From contig NZ_CP097218.1 of assembly GCF_023373525.1 (NCBI RefSeq), forward strand, positions 4,216,001 through 4,280,000: a DNA stretch of 64,000 nt, in the 5' to 3' direction. Below the pieces are notes generated by a model. That model was not told where the DNA came from, made no database searches, and worked only from the letters and a program-made list of their open reading frames with translations. Below, piece by piece: positions 27,139 to 36,584 of this stretch. A program made the position numbers and the translations under genes. How positions within the stretch are numbered: the first letter of the stretch is position 1; every line of letters starts with the position of its first letter. The DNA is from Brachybacterium kimchii. GTDB taxonomy: Bacteria; Actinomycetota; Actinomycetes; Actinomycetales; Dermabacteraceae.

Positions 27139-27417
27139 ATGCGAGACGTCCTGCTCTATACGGTGATCCGGCTGGTGGTGCTGGCCGCTTCCTGGTGGCT
27201 GATGGTGCAGATCGGCGTGGGCTTCTACCTCGCCGGGATCATCGCCGTGCTGATCGCGTTCCTGGTCTCGGTGCTCTTCCTGCGCGCGCCCCGCGAGCGG
27301 CTCGCGGGGCGGCTGCAGTCGGCCGACGCACGCCGCCGCGAGCGCCGTGGCCCCGTCCGCGACGAGGACGCCGACGAGGAGGACGCCCTCCTCGACGAGG
27401 ACGACGACGAGCGCTGA
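27139..27417 (+). CDS. DUF4229-type small membrane protein
   Basis: A 92-residue protein with two N-terminal membrane helices (about residues 5-45) and a charged tail ending in a run of Asp/Glu. It matches the short actinobacterial DUF4229 proteins. The function is unknown, but its neighbourhood next to menaquinone genes fits what I know of the family. TACCCT (27126-27131) lies 7 bases before the ATG. Confidence 0.7.
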   Translation: MRDVLLYTVIRLVVLAASWWLMVQIGVGFYLAGIIAVLIAFLVSVLFLRAPRERLAGRLQSADARRRERRGPVRDEDADEEDALLDEDDDER

Positions 27418-27440
27418 GCGGCGACGCCCCGGGGGACCGC

Positions 27441-28322
27441 TCAGACCGCGAGGCCCACGAGCAGCAGCAGGGAGAAGACGAGCTCGAGCCGACCCGCCTG
27501 GGCCAGCACGGGGATGAGCGCGCGCCCCTGCGTGCCGGCGAGGACCGTGCGCAGGGGGCCGACGGCGAGCACGAGGGCGAGCAGCACCACGAGCACCGGC
27601 GGATGGACCATCATGACCGGCACCATCAGCACGAAGGGGACGGCGAGGCACGCCGTCAGCAGCGTGCGCGTGCCCCGGTCCCCGAGCCGCACCGCGAGGG
27701 TGTGCTTGCCGGCGACGGCGTCGGTGGGCAGGTCCCGCAGGTTGTTGGTGAGCATGATGACCACGGCCAGCAGACCGATCGCGCAGGCGGCGAGGATCGC
27801 CACCCAGCTCACGCGGAGCGTGATCGCATAGGCGGTGCCGCCCACGGCGACCAGCCCGAAGAAGATGAACACGAACAGCTCGCCCAGGCCCAGGTAGCCG
27901 TAGGGCCGCTTCCCGCCGGTGTAGAACCAGGCCGCGGCGATGGCGGCGGCCCCCACGATCACGGTCCACCAGATGCCGGCGATCGCGATCAGCACCAGTC
28001 CGAGCACGCCGCCGAGCCCGAGCGCGAGGAACGCCGCGCGCTTCACGGTGCCGGGGGCCGCTGATCGGGAGCCGGTGAGCCGGAACGGCCCCACGCGGTC
28101 GTCGTCCGTGCCGCGCACGCCGTCCGAGTAGTCGTTGGCATAGTTCACGCCGACCTGCAGGCACAGGGCCACGCCGAGGGCGAGCAGCGCACGCGGGATC
28201 ACCACGGCGGCGTCGAAGCCGACGTCCCAGAGCGCCGCCCCGGTGCCCGCGGCGACCGGGGAGATCGCGGCGGGCAGGGTGCGGGGGCGCGCGGCCTCGA
28301 CCCACTGGGCGAACGTGGCCAT
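27441..28322 (-). CDS. menA: 1,4-dihydroxy-2-naphthoate polyprenyltransferase
   Basis: A 293-residue UbiA-fold membrane enzyme that attaches the polyprenyl chain to DHNA to give demethylmenaquinone. The two Asp-rich Mg-diphosphate motifs are NYANDYSDG and NNLRDLPTD. Eight to nine helices are visible. It is downstream of menE on the same strand after a 131-bp gap with its own probable promoter. GAGGAG precedes the ATG. Confidence 0.95.
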   Translation of the reverse strand: MATFAQWVEAARPRTLPAAISPVAAGTGAALWDVGFDAAVVIPRALLALGVALCLQVGVNYANDYSDGVRGTDDDRVGPFRLTGSRSAAPGTVKRAAFLALGLGGVLGLVLIAIAGIWWTVIVGAAAIAAAWFYTGGKRPYGYLGLGELFVFIFFGLVAVGGTAYAITLRVSWVAILAACAIGLLAVVIMLTNNLRDLPTDAVAGKHTLAVRLGDRGTRTLLTACLAVPFVLMVPVMMVHPPVLVVLLALVLAVGPLRTVLAGTQGRALIPVLAQAGRLELVFSLLLLVGLAV

Positions 28323-28341
28323 GATGCTCCTCGAGGCAGGT

Positions 28342-28382
28342 CTGCGGTGGCGGGACCGCAGTTCACGGCCCCATCAAGGATA
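28342..28382 (-). promoter_or_regulatory. Probable menA promoter and leader hairpin
   Basis: On the minus strand a -10-like TATCCT (28377-28382) would give a leader of about 50 bases. Within it is a perfect 7-bp inverted repeat (28342-28348 with 28355-28361) with a 6-base loop. It suggests separate expression of menA from menB-menE. Confidence 0.4.
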
Positions 28383-28453
28383 CGTCCGCCGGGGCCGCGC
28401 CCGGGGTGCGCCCCGTGGTGGCGTGGGTCGCGCCGCAGGGCCCCGGGACGTCC

Positions 28454-29782
28454 TCAGGCGTGCGCGGAGGCCGTGCGGGCCGCCGCGGCGCGGTCGATCT
28501 TGCCGATGCCGAGCCTCGGCAGCGCCTCGACGACGTGCACCCGCCGCGGCACGGCATGGGAGGGGACGCCCGTGGTCCGCAGCGCGGAGCGCACGAGGGC
28601 GGGCAGGTCGTCGGGATCGGTCGGTGCACCCTCGGCGGGGACGACGAGCGCTTCGACGCGTCGGCCCCATTCGGGATCCGGCACGCCCACGACGACCCAT
28701 TCGGCGAGGAGCCCTCGCAGCATCAGGGAGCGGTCGATCGCGCGCTCGACGTCCTGCGGGACGACCTTGAGGCCGCCGGTGGTGATGACGTCGTCCGCAC
28801 GGCCCAGGATCTTCAGCCGTCCCTCGTCGATCCGGGCGAGATCGCTGGTGACGAAGGCGCGCTCGCCGTCGGGGCCGACGACGGGGAAGTCCTCCGTCGC
28901 CGCGCTGCCGTCCTCGAGCACGTAGCCGTGGGCGAGGGTGGGGGAGCGCAGCCGCAGGCGGCCCTCCTCGTCGCCGTCCTCCGCCCCCACCAGCTCGAGC
29001 GCCACGCCGGGGAGCGGCACGCCGTCGTAGACGCAGCCGCCCGCGGTCTCGGAGGACCCGTAGGTGGTGCGCGCGGCGATGCGAGCCCCCTTGGCGCGCG
29101 CGAGCAGGTCGGGCGGCGTGGCCGCCCCGCCCACGAGCACCGCAGAGAAGCGTGCGAGCAGGGCGCGCGCTCGCGCCCCGTCGGCCGACGCCTCGCCGAG
29201 CAGCCGGGTGAGCTGGGTGGGCACGAGCGAGGTGAAGGCAGGGAGGTCGGCCGCCGCGGCCTCCTCGAGGGCCGGCTCGGCGAGGGCGACGAAGCGAGCG
29301 GCGTCGAAGTGGACGGAGAGATCCGGCAGGGGATCCGGGAGCGGGACGCGCTCGAGTCCCAGCACCTGGGCCGTGCGGTGGGCCCGGGCGATGACCTGGA
29401 TGCCGGCGATGTGGGTGGGCGGCAGCAGCGGCAGCCAGTACCCGTGGCCCGCGTGCGCGGCCCGGTCGGCGTCCGTGCCCCGGGCGCCGTCGTCGTCCGC
29501 GAAGAGCCGCGCGGTCGCGTCCTGCGAGGCGAGCAGCGAGCGCAGGGGATGGGCGACGGCCTTGGCTCGGCCCGTCGAGCCGGAGGTCGGGACCACCATC
29601 ACGGTGTCCTCGAAGCCTGCGGGCATCGTCGTCGGCGGATCGAACGGGCCCAGCCACAGCCGCCCGCGGCCGGCCATGACCTCGCCGATCGCGCGGGCGT
29701 GCTCGGCGAGCGAGGCAGCGGAGCCGTCGAAGGAGGAGGGACGGATCCACGGCGCCGTGGTCCGCGATGCGCTCGGGGCCAC
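28454..29782 (-). CDS. menE: o-Succinylbenzoate-CoA ligase
   Basis: A 442-residue acyl-adenylating enzyme that makes OSB-CoA in menaquinone synthesis. Motifs: ATP-binding PTSGSTGRAKAV, TYGSSETAG (A5), TSDLARID (A7), GRADDVITTGGLKV (A8) and the catalytic lysine in GIGKIDR near the C-terminus. At 442 residues it is slightly short, as actinobacterial MenE usually are. The GTG start at 29782 lies 5 bases after the menB stop, so the two are co-transcribed. The frame reads on into menB sequence but as a shadow only. Confidence 0.93.
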   Translation of the reverse strand: MAPSASRTTAPWIRPSSFDGSAASLAEHARAIGEVMAGRGRLWLGPFDPPTTMPAGFEDTVMVVPTSGSTGRAKAVAHPLRSLLASQDATARLFADDDGARGTDADRAAHAGHGYWLPLLPPTHIAGIQVIARAHRTAQVLGLERVPLPDPLPDLSVHFDAARFVALAEPALEEAAAADLPAFTSLVPTQLTRLLGEASADGARARALLARFSAVLVGGAATPPDLLARAKGARIAARTTYGSSETAGGCVYDGVPLPGVALELVGAEDGDEEGRLRLRSPTLAHGYVLEDGSAATEDFPVVGPDGERAFVTSDLARIDEGRLKILGRADDVITTGGLKVVPQDVERAIDRSLMLRGLLAEWVVVGVPDPEWGRRVEALVVPAEGAPTDPDDLPALVRSALRTTGVPSHAVPRRVHVVEALPRLGIGKIDRAAAARTASAHA

Positions 29783-29787
29783 GGCGA

Positions 29788-30756
29788 TCAGCCCTGCGGG
29801 TGGGGGAAGGACGACCAGTCGGGGGCGCGGTGCTCGAGGAAGGCGTCGCGGCCCTCGACGGCCTCGTCGGTCATGTACGCCAGTCGCGTCGCCTCGCCCG
29901 CGAAGACCTGCTGGCCCATGAGTCCGTCGTCGGCCAGGTTGAAGGCGAACTTGAGCATGCGCACCGCCTGCGGGGACTTCGTGGCGATCGTCGCGGCCAT
30001 CGCGAGGGCCTCGTCCTCGAGGTCGGCGTGGTCGACGACCCGGTTCACCGCGCCCCAGTCGTAGGCGTCCTGGGCCGAGTACTCCTCGGCGAGGAAGAAG
30101 ATCTCGCGTGCCCGCTTCTGGCCCACCTGCTTGGCGAGGTACGCGGAGCCGTAGCCGCCGTCGAAGGAGCCCACGTTCGCATCGGTCTGCATGAAGCGCG
30201 CGTGCTGGCGCGAGGCGATCGAGAGGTCGGCGACCACGTGCAGGGAGTGCCCGCCGCCGGCCGCCCAGCCGTTGACCACGGCGATCACGACCTTGCCCAT
30301 GGTGCGGATCAGCCGCTGGACCTCGAGGATGTGCAGTCGGCCTCCCTGCCCGGGGCTGACGGTCTCTGCGGTCTCGCCGCCCGCGTACTGGTAGCCGGAG
30401 CGCCCGCGGATGCGCTGGTCCCCGCCCGAGCAGAACGCGAAGCCGCCGTCCTTCGGGGAGGGGCCGTTCCCGGTGAGCAGGATGACGCCGACCCCGGTGT
30501 CCAGCCGCGCGTGGTCGAGCGCCCGGTAGAGCTCGTCGACCGTGTGCGGGCGGAAGGCGTTGCGCACCTCGGGACGGTCGAAGGCGATCCGCACGCACGG
30601 CAGGTCCTTCGGCGCCTCGGGATCCGAGCGGTCCACGGCGCGGTGGTAGGTCACGTCCGTGAGCGCGGGACCGGCCAGCTCGTCGGGGCCGACGTCCCTC
30701 CAGCGCTCGGGATCGAAGGTGTCGGAGACGGCGCGCGGAAGCTCGATGCGGGGCAT
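29788..30756 (-). CDS. menB: 1,4-dihydroxy-2-naphthoyl-CoA synthase
   Basis: A 322-residue crotonase-fold enzyme that closes the second ring of the naphthoquinone. Recognisable features are AFCSGGDQRIRG, VNGWAAGGGHSLH, FMQTDANVGSFDGGYGSAYLAK and the C-terminal RAPDWSSFPH, all typical of MenB rather than other enoyl-CoA hydratases. ATG 30756 has TACCCT 7 bases upstream and no Shine-Dalgarno. The longer open frame upstream is Ser/Pro-rich shadow sequence. Confidence 0.95.
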   Translation of the reverse strand: MPRIELPRAVSDTFDPERWRDVGPDELAGPALTDVTYHRAVDRSDPEAPKDLPCVRIAFDRPEVRNAFRPHTVDELYRALDHARLDTGVGVILLTGNGPSPKDGGFAFCSGGDQRIRGRSGYQYAGGETAETVSPGQGGRLHILEVQRLIRTMGKVVIAVVNGWAAGGGHSLHVVADLSIASRQHARFMQTDANVGSFDGGYGSAYLAKQVGQKRAREIFFLAEEYSAQDAYDWGAVNRVVDHADLEDEALAMAATIATKSPQAVRMLKFAFNLADDGLMGQQVFAGEATRLAYMTDEAVEGRDAFLEHRAPDWSSFPHPQG

Positions 30757-30835
30757 GGTCGCCAGGGTATCCCCGGGTCGCGCGGGGCTCGGCCCGCTCA
30801 CGGGTGATCCGGCCGACGCGGAGTGACCGACGCCC

Positions 30836-31471
30836 TCAGGCCCCGTCGGCCCAGGGCAGAAGCGGGGTGGACGGGGCGGGATCGGTCGCGAGGCGACCAA
30901 AGGCGAGGACGTCCACGCGCTCGCCGCCGATGAGGAACTTCTCGCGCTCGGTGCCCTCGTGCAGGAAACCGGCTGCCCGGGCGACGGCGCCGGAGGCGGG
31001 GTTGTCGATGCGGTGTCCGAGCTCGAGGCGCTCAAGCCCCCACCCGCCCCGGTCGACGGGCCGCAGCGCGCGCTCGGCGAGAGCGGCCGCCGCGCGCGAG
31101 GCGAGACCGCGTCCGCGGTGCGCGGGGTGCAGCCAGTAGAAGAACCAGCCGTTGCGGTTGCCCTCGTCGACGCTCACGGCGACCAGGCCGATCATGCGGC
31201 CCTGCGCGCCCCGCGCGCCCTGCCCGCCGCGGGCGGTCTCGGCCGCGTCGTCGACGATCGCGAAGGCGTGCCGGTCCGCGCCGCGCAACCAGGTGCAGTA
31301 CTCCTCGGCCGACGCCGCATCGTGCACATCGCCCTGGCGCGACATGTCCGGGGAGGACGTGAAGGCCTCGAGGATCGCTCCGGCGTCGTCCGCCCGCACC
31401 GGACGGAGTCGGGGCCCTGGCGGCGCAGGGAGCGGGCGCTCGACCGCAGACGGCGTCGGGTGATGAGGCAT
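30836..31471 (-). CDS. GNAT-family N-acetyltransferase
   Basis: A 211-residue acetyltransferase of the RimJ/RimL-like group. The acetyl-CoA loop is in WLHPAHRGRGLASRAAAAL, followed by the typical LELGHRIDNPASGAVARAAGF region. The substrate is unknown; ribosomal or other N-termini are possible. A Pro-rich N-terminus precedes the fold. TAGCCT lies 6 bases before the ATG. It is transcribed divergently from cycA. Confidence 0.88.
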   Translation of the reverse strand: MPHHPTPSAVERPLPAPPGPRLRPVRADDAGAILEAFTSSPDMSRQGDVHDAASAEEYCTWLRGADRHAFAIVDDAAETARGGQGARGAQGRMIGLVAVSVDEGNRNGWFFYWLHPAHRGRGLASRAAAALAERALRPVDRGGWGLERLELGHRIDNPASGAVARAAGFLHEGTEREKFLIGGERVDVLAFGRLATDPAPSTPLLPWADGA

Positions 31472-31576
31472 GCGAGCAGGCTACGGCGTCTCCCGCTGCT
31501 GATCGACCCGTCGGCCGGGCAATCCCGTCCGCGCGTCGCCGCCCGGATCCACCCGCCGATGGGTAAGGTCCCGCGG

Positions 31577-33100
31577 GTGACTCACTCCCCATCCTCCACG
31601 ACATCGACGTCGACCGGCTCGGATGTCCCGGGCTCGCGCGCCCCCGACGCCCCGCACCTCGAGCGCTCGCTCGGTAACCGCCACATCCAGCTGATCGCGA
31701 TCGGCGGCGCCATCGGCACGGGCCTGTTCATGGGGTCGGGCAAGACGATCTCGGTGGCGGGCCCGTCCGTGCTGCTCGTCTACGTGGTCATCGGCTTCAT
31801 GCTCTACTTCGTGATGCGCGCGATGGGCGAGATCCTGCTCTCGCGCCGCGAGTACCGGAACTTCGCCGATTTCACCGGCGACCTGCTCGGTCCCTGGGCG
31901 GCGTTCTTCACCGGCTGGACCTACTGGTTCTGCTGGGTGGTCACCGCGGTGGCCGACGTCATCGTGATCGCCTCGGTCTACCTCCGAGACCTGGTGCCGA
32001 TGTTGCCGGGCTGGGCCACACCCGTCCTCGCGATCGTGGTGATCGCCCTGCTCATCGGCCTGAATCTTCCGACGGTGCGCGCCTTCGGCGAGACCGAGTT
32101 CTGGTTCGCCATGGTCAAGATCGTCGCGATCCTCGCGCTCATCGTCCTGGGGCTCGTGCTCGTGCTCACGGGCTTCGAGACCTCGGCAGGTCCCTCGAGC
32201 TTCACCCATCTGTGGGCCGACGGCGGCTTCTTCCCGCGCGGCTTCACAGGCTTCGTCGCCGCCTTCCAGATCGCCACCTTCGCCTTCGTGGGCATCGAGC
32301 TGGTGGGCACCGCGGCCGCCGAGACCCGCGACCCCGAGAAGAACCTGCCGCGCGCGGTGCGCTCGATCCCCGTGCGCATCCTGCTGTTCTACGTGGGAGC
32401 CCTCGTGATCCTCATGTCGGTGATGCCGTGGACGGAGTACAGCGCCGACGACTCCCCGTTCATCCAGGTCTTCGCGACCGCGGGGCTGCCCGCGGCCGCC
32501 GCGATCGTGAACCTCGTGGTGCTGACCTCCGCCATGTCCTCGGCGAACTCCGGGATCTACTCGACCTCCCGGATGGTGTTCGGCCTCGCCACCCAGAACG
32601 ACGCGCCGCGCCTGTTCGCACGCGTCTCGCGCCGTCACGTCCCGCAGAACGCCCTGTTCCTCACGGGAGTGATGCTGCTGGCCTCGGTGGTGCTGCTCGT
32701 GTTCGGCCTGGGGGAGTCGACCGCGTTCTCCGTGGTCACCACCGTCTCTTCGCTGTGCTTCATGTTCGTGTGGACGATGATCCTGCTGAGCTACCTGGCC
32801 TACCGCCGGCGGCGCCCGCAGGACCACGCCGCGAGCCGCTTCCGGATGCCGCTGAGCGGCGTGATGCCCTTCGTCGTGATGGCGTTCTTCGCCTTCCTGC
32901 TGTGGGCGTTCACGGGCGCGTCGGACACCCTCGCGGGCCTCCTCGCGACCCCCGTCTGGTTCCTGCTGGTCGCGATCGGCTACGTGCTGATCCGACGGGA
33001 CGGCGCGCACGCCGCCCAGCGCGAGGAGTTCCGGGCGCGGGCCGCCCGCGAGAAGGACGAGGCGGCCCGCTGGCGGACCGAGCCCGTCGAGCGGGTCTAG
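31577..33100 (+). CDS. cycA: APC-family amino acid permease, CycA-like
   Basis: A 507-residue, 12-helix proton symporter. It matches the enterobacterial D-serine/D-alanine/glycine permease closely across its length (IAIGGAIGTGLFMGSGKTIS, GPWAAFFTGWTYWFCWVVT, FAFVGIELVGTAAAETRDPEK). Uptake of glycine and small D-amino acids is likely. Two starts are possible. GTG 31577 has TAAGGT exactly 7 bases upstream; ATG 31559 has no signal. I prefer the GTG. Confidence 0.9.
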   Translation: MTHSPSSTTSTSTGSDVPGSRAPDAPHLERSLGNRHIQLIAIGGAIGTGLFMGSGKTISVAGPSVLLVYVVIGFMLYFVMRAMGEILLSRREYRNFADFTGDLLGPWAAFFTGWTYWFCWVVTAVADVIVIASVYLRDLVPMLPGWATPVLAIVVIALLIGLNLPTVRAFGETEFWFAMVKIVAILALIVLGLVLVLTGFETSAGPSSFTHLWADGGFFPRGFTGFVAAFQIATFAFVGIELVGTAAAETRDPEKNLPRAVRSIPVRILLFYVGALVILMSVMPWTEYSADDSPFIQVFATAGLPAAAAIVNLVVLTSAMSSANSGIYSTSRMVFGLATQNDAPRLFARVSRRHVPQNALFLTGVMLLASVVLLVFGLGESTAFSVVTTVSSLCFMFVWTMILLSYLAYRRRRPQDHAASRFRMPLSGVMPFVVMAFFAFLLWAFTGASDTLAGLLATPVWFLLVAIGYVLIRRDGAHAAQREEFRARAAREKDEAARWRTEPVERV

Positions 33101-33150
33101 CCTGGACGGGCGCGGCGCCGCCGCACCCAACCGTCCCGCAAGGAGCCCCC

Positions 33151-33636
33151 ATGACCACGCTTCACGACTTCACCGTGCGCACCGCCGAGGGCGCCTCCAC
33201 CGACCTCTCGCAGTACGCGGGGCAGGCCGTCCTCGTGGTGAACGTCGCCTCGAAGTGCGGGCTCACCCCGCAGCTCGACGGCCTCCAGCACCTGCAGGAG
33301 CAGTACCGCGAGCAGGGCCTGGTGGTCCTCGGCTTCCCCTGCGACCAGTTCGCCGGCCAGATGCCCGGGAGCGACGAGGACGCCGTCACCTTCTGCCGCA
33401 CCGCCTACGGCGTCGACTTCCCGATCCTCGCGAAGATCGACGTCAACGGCGAGGACGCCGACCCGCTCTACCGATGGCTGCGCTCGCAGCGCTCCGGCAA
33501 GGACGGAGCGGACATCGAGTGGAACTTCGCGAAGTTCCTCATCGGGCCCGACGGCGCGGTCGTCGACCGCTTCGACCCGACCGTCGAGCCCGCCGACCTG
33601 CGCGGTCCCATCGACGCCGTGCTGGCCGCGGCGTGA
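33151..33636 (+). CDS. Glutathione peroxidase-family peroxidase
   Basis: A 161-residue thiol peroxidase. The peroxidatic residue is Cys36 (NVASKCGLT), so this is the cysteine rather than selenocysteine type. Partner residues are in FPCDQF and WNFAKFL. Actinobacteria usually lack glutathione, so thioredoxin or mycothiol-linked reduction is more likely (inference). AAGGAG precedes the ATG. Its stop overlaps the menC start by 4 bases. Confidence 0.92.
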   Translation: MTTLHDFTVRTAEGASTDLSQYAGQAVLVVNVASKCGLTPQLDGLQHLQEQYREQGLVVLGFPCDQFAGQMPGSDEDAVTFCRTAYGVDFPILAKIDVNGEDADPLYRWLRSQRSGKDGADIEWNFAKFLIGPDGAVVDRFDPTVEPADLRGPIDAVLAAA

Positions 33637-34619
33637 GCCGCATGCGCATCCCCGCCGCCCTGCGCGAGCAGGGCATCGAGGACGCCCGCTGCTGGTCGAT
33701 CCCGATGACCACCCGCTTCCGCGGGATCACCGTGCGCGACGGCGTGGTGCTGCGGGGTCCCGAGGGCTGGGCCGAGTTCTCCCCGTTCTGGGACTACGAC
33801 CCGGCGGAATCGGCCGCCTGGCTGCGCTGCGCACTCGCCGACGCGACCGCCCCGCGCCCCGCGCCCCTGCGCGGGAGCATCGAGGTGAACGCGACGATCC
33901 CCGTCGTCCCGCCCGCTCTCGCGCACCGTCTGGCGAGGGTGGGCGGCGCCCGGACCGCGAAGGTGAAGGTCGCGGACGTCGCCTCGAGCCTGCCCGAGGA
34001 CCTCGAGCGCCTGGAGGCCGTGCGCGACGCCCTGGGGCCGGACGCCCGCATCCGCGTGGACGCGAACGCCCGCTGGGACCGCGACGAGTCGATCAGTGCG
34101 ATCCCGCAGCTGGACCGCGCCGCGGGCGGCCTCGAATACGTCGAGCAGCCCGTCGCCTCGCTCGAGGACCTCGTGGCCGTGCGCCGCGCCGTCGACGTGC
34201 CGATCGCGGCCGACGAGCTCGTGCGCCGCGCCGAGGACCCTCTGCGCGTGGCCCGCGCGGGCGCGGCGGACGTGCTCGTGATGAAGGTGCAGCCCCTCGG
34301 GGGCGTGGCACGCTGCCTCGAGCTCGCCGCCGAGGCGGACCTCCCCGTGGTCGTCTCGAGCGCCCTGGAGTCGAGCGTCGGACTGAGCGCGGGCCTCGCC
34401 TTCGCCGCCGCCCTGCCCGAGCTGACCCACGCCTGCGGGCTCGCGACCGGAGTCCTGCTCACGGGCGATCTCGTCGCCGCACCGCTGCGCGCCGACGGCG
34501 GCACGATCCCGGTCGAGCGCCCGCGGCCCGAGCCCGAGCTGCTCGAGTCCCACGGCGCGCCGCGCGAGCTGACTGCCCGTTGGGAGCAGCGCCTCGAGGC
34601 GTGCGCGCAGCTGCTGTGA
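33633..34619 (+). CDS. menC: o-Succinylbenzoate synthase
   Basis: A 328-residue enolase-superfamily enzyme that dehydrates SHCHC to OSB. The catalytic lysines are in AKVKVAD and VMKVQPLGG. Metal ligands are in RVDANARW, YVEQPV and AADEL. It is the short actinobacterial type. The start is GTG 33633, overlapping the peroxidase stop (GTGA). ATG 33642 is an alternative. Confidence 0.93.
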   Translation: MSRMRIPAALREQGIEDARCWSIPMTTRFRGITVRDGVVLRGPEGWAEFSPFWDYDPAESAAWLRCALADATAPRPAPLRGSIEVNATIPVVPPALAHRLARVGGARTAKVKVADVASSLPEDLERLEAVRDALGPDARIRVDANARWDRDESISAIPQLDRAAGGLEYVEQPVASLEDLVAVRRAVDVPIAADELVRRAEDPLRVARAGAADVLVMKVQPLGGVARCLELAAEADLPVVVSSALESSVGLSAGLAFAAALPELTHACGLATGVLLTGDLVAAPLRADGGTIPVERPRPEPELLESHGAPRELTARWEQRLEACAQLL

Positions 34620-34702
34620 CCCCTGGGGCGGATGCTGTGACCCCCGGCGCGAACGAGCACGGGCAGGGATCGGCGCGGGCGTCGGATCACTAGCCTGGGA
34701 CC

Positions 34703-36448
34703 ATGACCGAGCACCCCGCGCCCGCCCGCCGCCCTCTCCGGGCGGATCCGGAGCCGATGACCATTCCCGTGCCCGCGCCCCTGGGCTCCGGTGCGGTCGA
34801 GGAGGCCGTGGCGATCTGGCGCACCCTGGTCGCGCTCGGCGTGCGGCACGCGGCGATCAGCCCGGGCTCGCGCTCGGCGCCGCTCGTGTACGCGCTCGAG
34901 GATCCGGAGATCGCGGGCCGTTTCGAGGCGCACGTGCGGATCGACGAGCGCGCCGCCGCGTTCACGGCCCTCGGCATCTCCCGGCGCGATCCGGCATCGC
35001 CGGGCGTCGTGGTGACCACCTCGGGCACCGCGACGGCGCATCTGCACGCCGCAGTCCTCGAGGCCCACCACTCCCGCACCCCGCTGATCGTGCTCACCGC
35101 CGACCGGCCCATCGAGCTGCGCGACGTCGGTGCGAACCAGGCCACCCACCAGGTCGGCATCTACGGGGACGCGGTGCGCTTCGCGACCGATCTCCCGGCC
35201 CCCTCGCGGGACGCGGCGACGGAGGTCGAGCTGCGCACCGCCGTGAGCACCCTCGCGCGGGCCGTCGCCGCCGCGACCGGACCGCATCCGGGCCCTGTCC
35301 ACGTGAACCTGTGCCTGCGCGATCCGCTCGTGCCCCGCGTCGGGACGGTCGACGGGCGCGCCTCGGCACAGTCGGGGACGGAGCCGGAGCCCGGGCGCGG
35401 CGATCGCCTGGTCGTCACCCGACGGATCCCTCCTCGCGAGCCCGCACCGGTCGCGCTCGCGCCCGATCCGTGCGCCGTCGTCGTCGCCGGGGACGGCGCG
35501 GGATCCGCGGCCCGCGCGTTCGCCGAGGCCCACCGGCTGCCCCTGCTTGCCGAGCCGAGCTCCGGATCCCGCGGCGGACCCAGCATGGTCACGGGCTACC
35601 CGCAGCTGCTCGCGCAGGTCATGGCCGACCCCGACCACCCGCTGCGGCCCTCGCAGGCGATCGTCTTCGGTCACCCGACGCTCTCGCGGCCCGTGGTCGG
35701 CGCACTGCTGGGCGCCGCCGACGTCGAGACGATCATCGTCGACCCGACCTCCTCCTGGACCGACGCCTCCCGCACAGCCTCCCTCGTGGTGCCCGCCCTC
35801 GCCCTGCCCGACGCTGATGGCCGCGAGGACAGCGCCCCGCGGCTCGAGGACTGGCGCCGTGAGGGCGCGCTCCTCGTGGAGGCGTCCGAGCCGACGTGGC
35901 AGCAGCGCGCGGCGCTCGCCGTCTGGGAGGCGACGGGGGAGGACGACACCCTCGTGCTGGGCTCCTCGTCCCTGGTGAGGGATCTCGAGCAGCTCGCCCC
36001 GGCCGCACGCGGCAGGGTGCTCGCCGGCCGTGGCCTGGCCGGGATCGACGGGATGGCCTCGACCGCGGGCGGATACGCGCTCGCCGCCGAGCACGCCGAT
36101 GCAGGGCGCGCCGACGCCGGGCGCGTCCGCCTGCTCGTGGGCGACGTGACGGCGCTGCACGACCTCACGGGCCTGATCGTCGGCCCCCTCGAGCGCCGCC
36201 CCGCGCTGGACGTGATCGTGGTCGACGACTCCGGCGGCCGCATCTTCTCCGGGCTCGAGCACCGGCGCGCGCATCCCGAGCTCCTCGAGCGCTTCTTCAC
36301 GACCCCGCACGGCGCCGACATCGCCGCCGCGGCGCGCGCGCTCGGCGTCGACGCGGTGCGGTGCGAGGGTCCGCAGGCCCTCGAATCCCTGGTCAGCGGC
36401 CTCGGGCAGCCGGGCGACGGGCTCCGCATGATCGTCGTCGGCCCCTGA
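34703..36448 (+). CDS. menD: SEPHCHC synthase
   Basis: A 581-residue thiamine diphosphate enzyme that condenses isochorismate with 2-oxoglutarate, the first committed menaquinone step. N-terminal motifs AISPGSRSAPL and RIDERAAAFTALG and the TPP-binding VVDDSGGRIFSGLE are typical of MenD. The middle domain is degenerate, as usual. TAGCCT ends 6 bases before the ATG at 34703, so it is probably transcribed from its own promoter rather than from menC. Confidence 0.94.
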   Translation: MTEHPAPARRPLRADPEPMTIPVPAPLGSGAVEEAVAIWRTLVALGVRHAAISPGSRSAPLVYALEDPEIAGRFEAHVRIDERAAAFTALGISRRDPASPGVVVTTSGTATAHLHAAVLEAHHSRTPLIVLTADRPIELRDVGANQATHQVGIYGDAVRFATDLPAPSRDAATEVELRTAVSTLARAVAAATGPHPGPVHVNLCLRDPLVPRVGTVDGRASAQSGTEPEPGRGDRLVVTRRIPPREPAPVALAPDPCAVVVAGDGAGSAARAFAEAHRLPLLAEPSSGSRGGPSMVTGYPQLLAQVMADPDHPLRPSQAIVFGHPTLSRPVVGALLGAADVETIIVDPTSSWTDASRTASLVVPALALPDADGREDSAPRLEDWRREGALLVEASEPTWQQRAALAVWEATGEDDTLVLGSSSLVRDLEQLAPAARGRVLAGRGLAGIDGMASTAGGYALAAEHADAGRADAGRVRLLVGDVTALHDLTGLIVGPLERRPALDVIVVDDSGGRIFSGLEHRRAHPELLERFFTTPHGADIAAAARALGVDAVRCEGPQALESLVSGLGQPGDGLRMIVVGP

Positions 36449-36584
36449 GCCCGGCCCCGGGATCGGCCTCTGAACCCGGACCCCGCGCCGCATCCCGCGC
36501 CGCGCCCCGACCCCCCGGCCGGCGACGCACGACACAGCAAGCGCACAGCTCGGTCGCAAGGACTTCAAGGCACGGAGGGATGGA

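Noticed and set aside
28454..30598. Apparent MenE-MenB fusion reading as one 714-codon frame
   Set aside because: The upstream half is a different frame of menB. menB itself has a proper start, stop and the full MenB motif set, so these are two genes.
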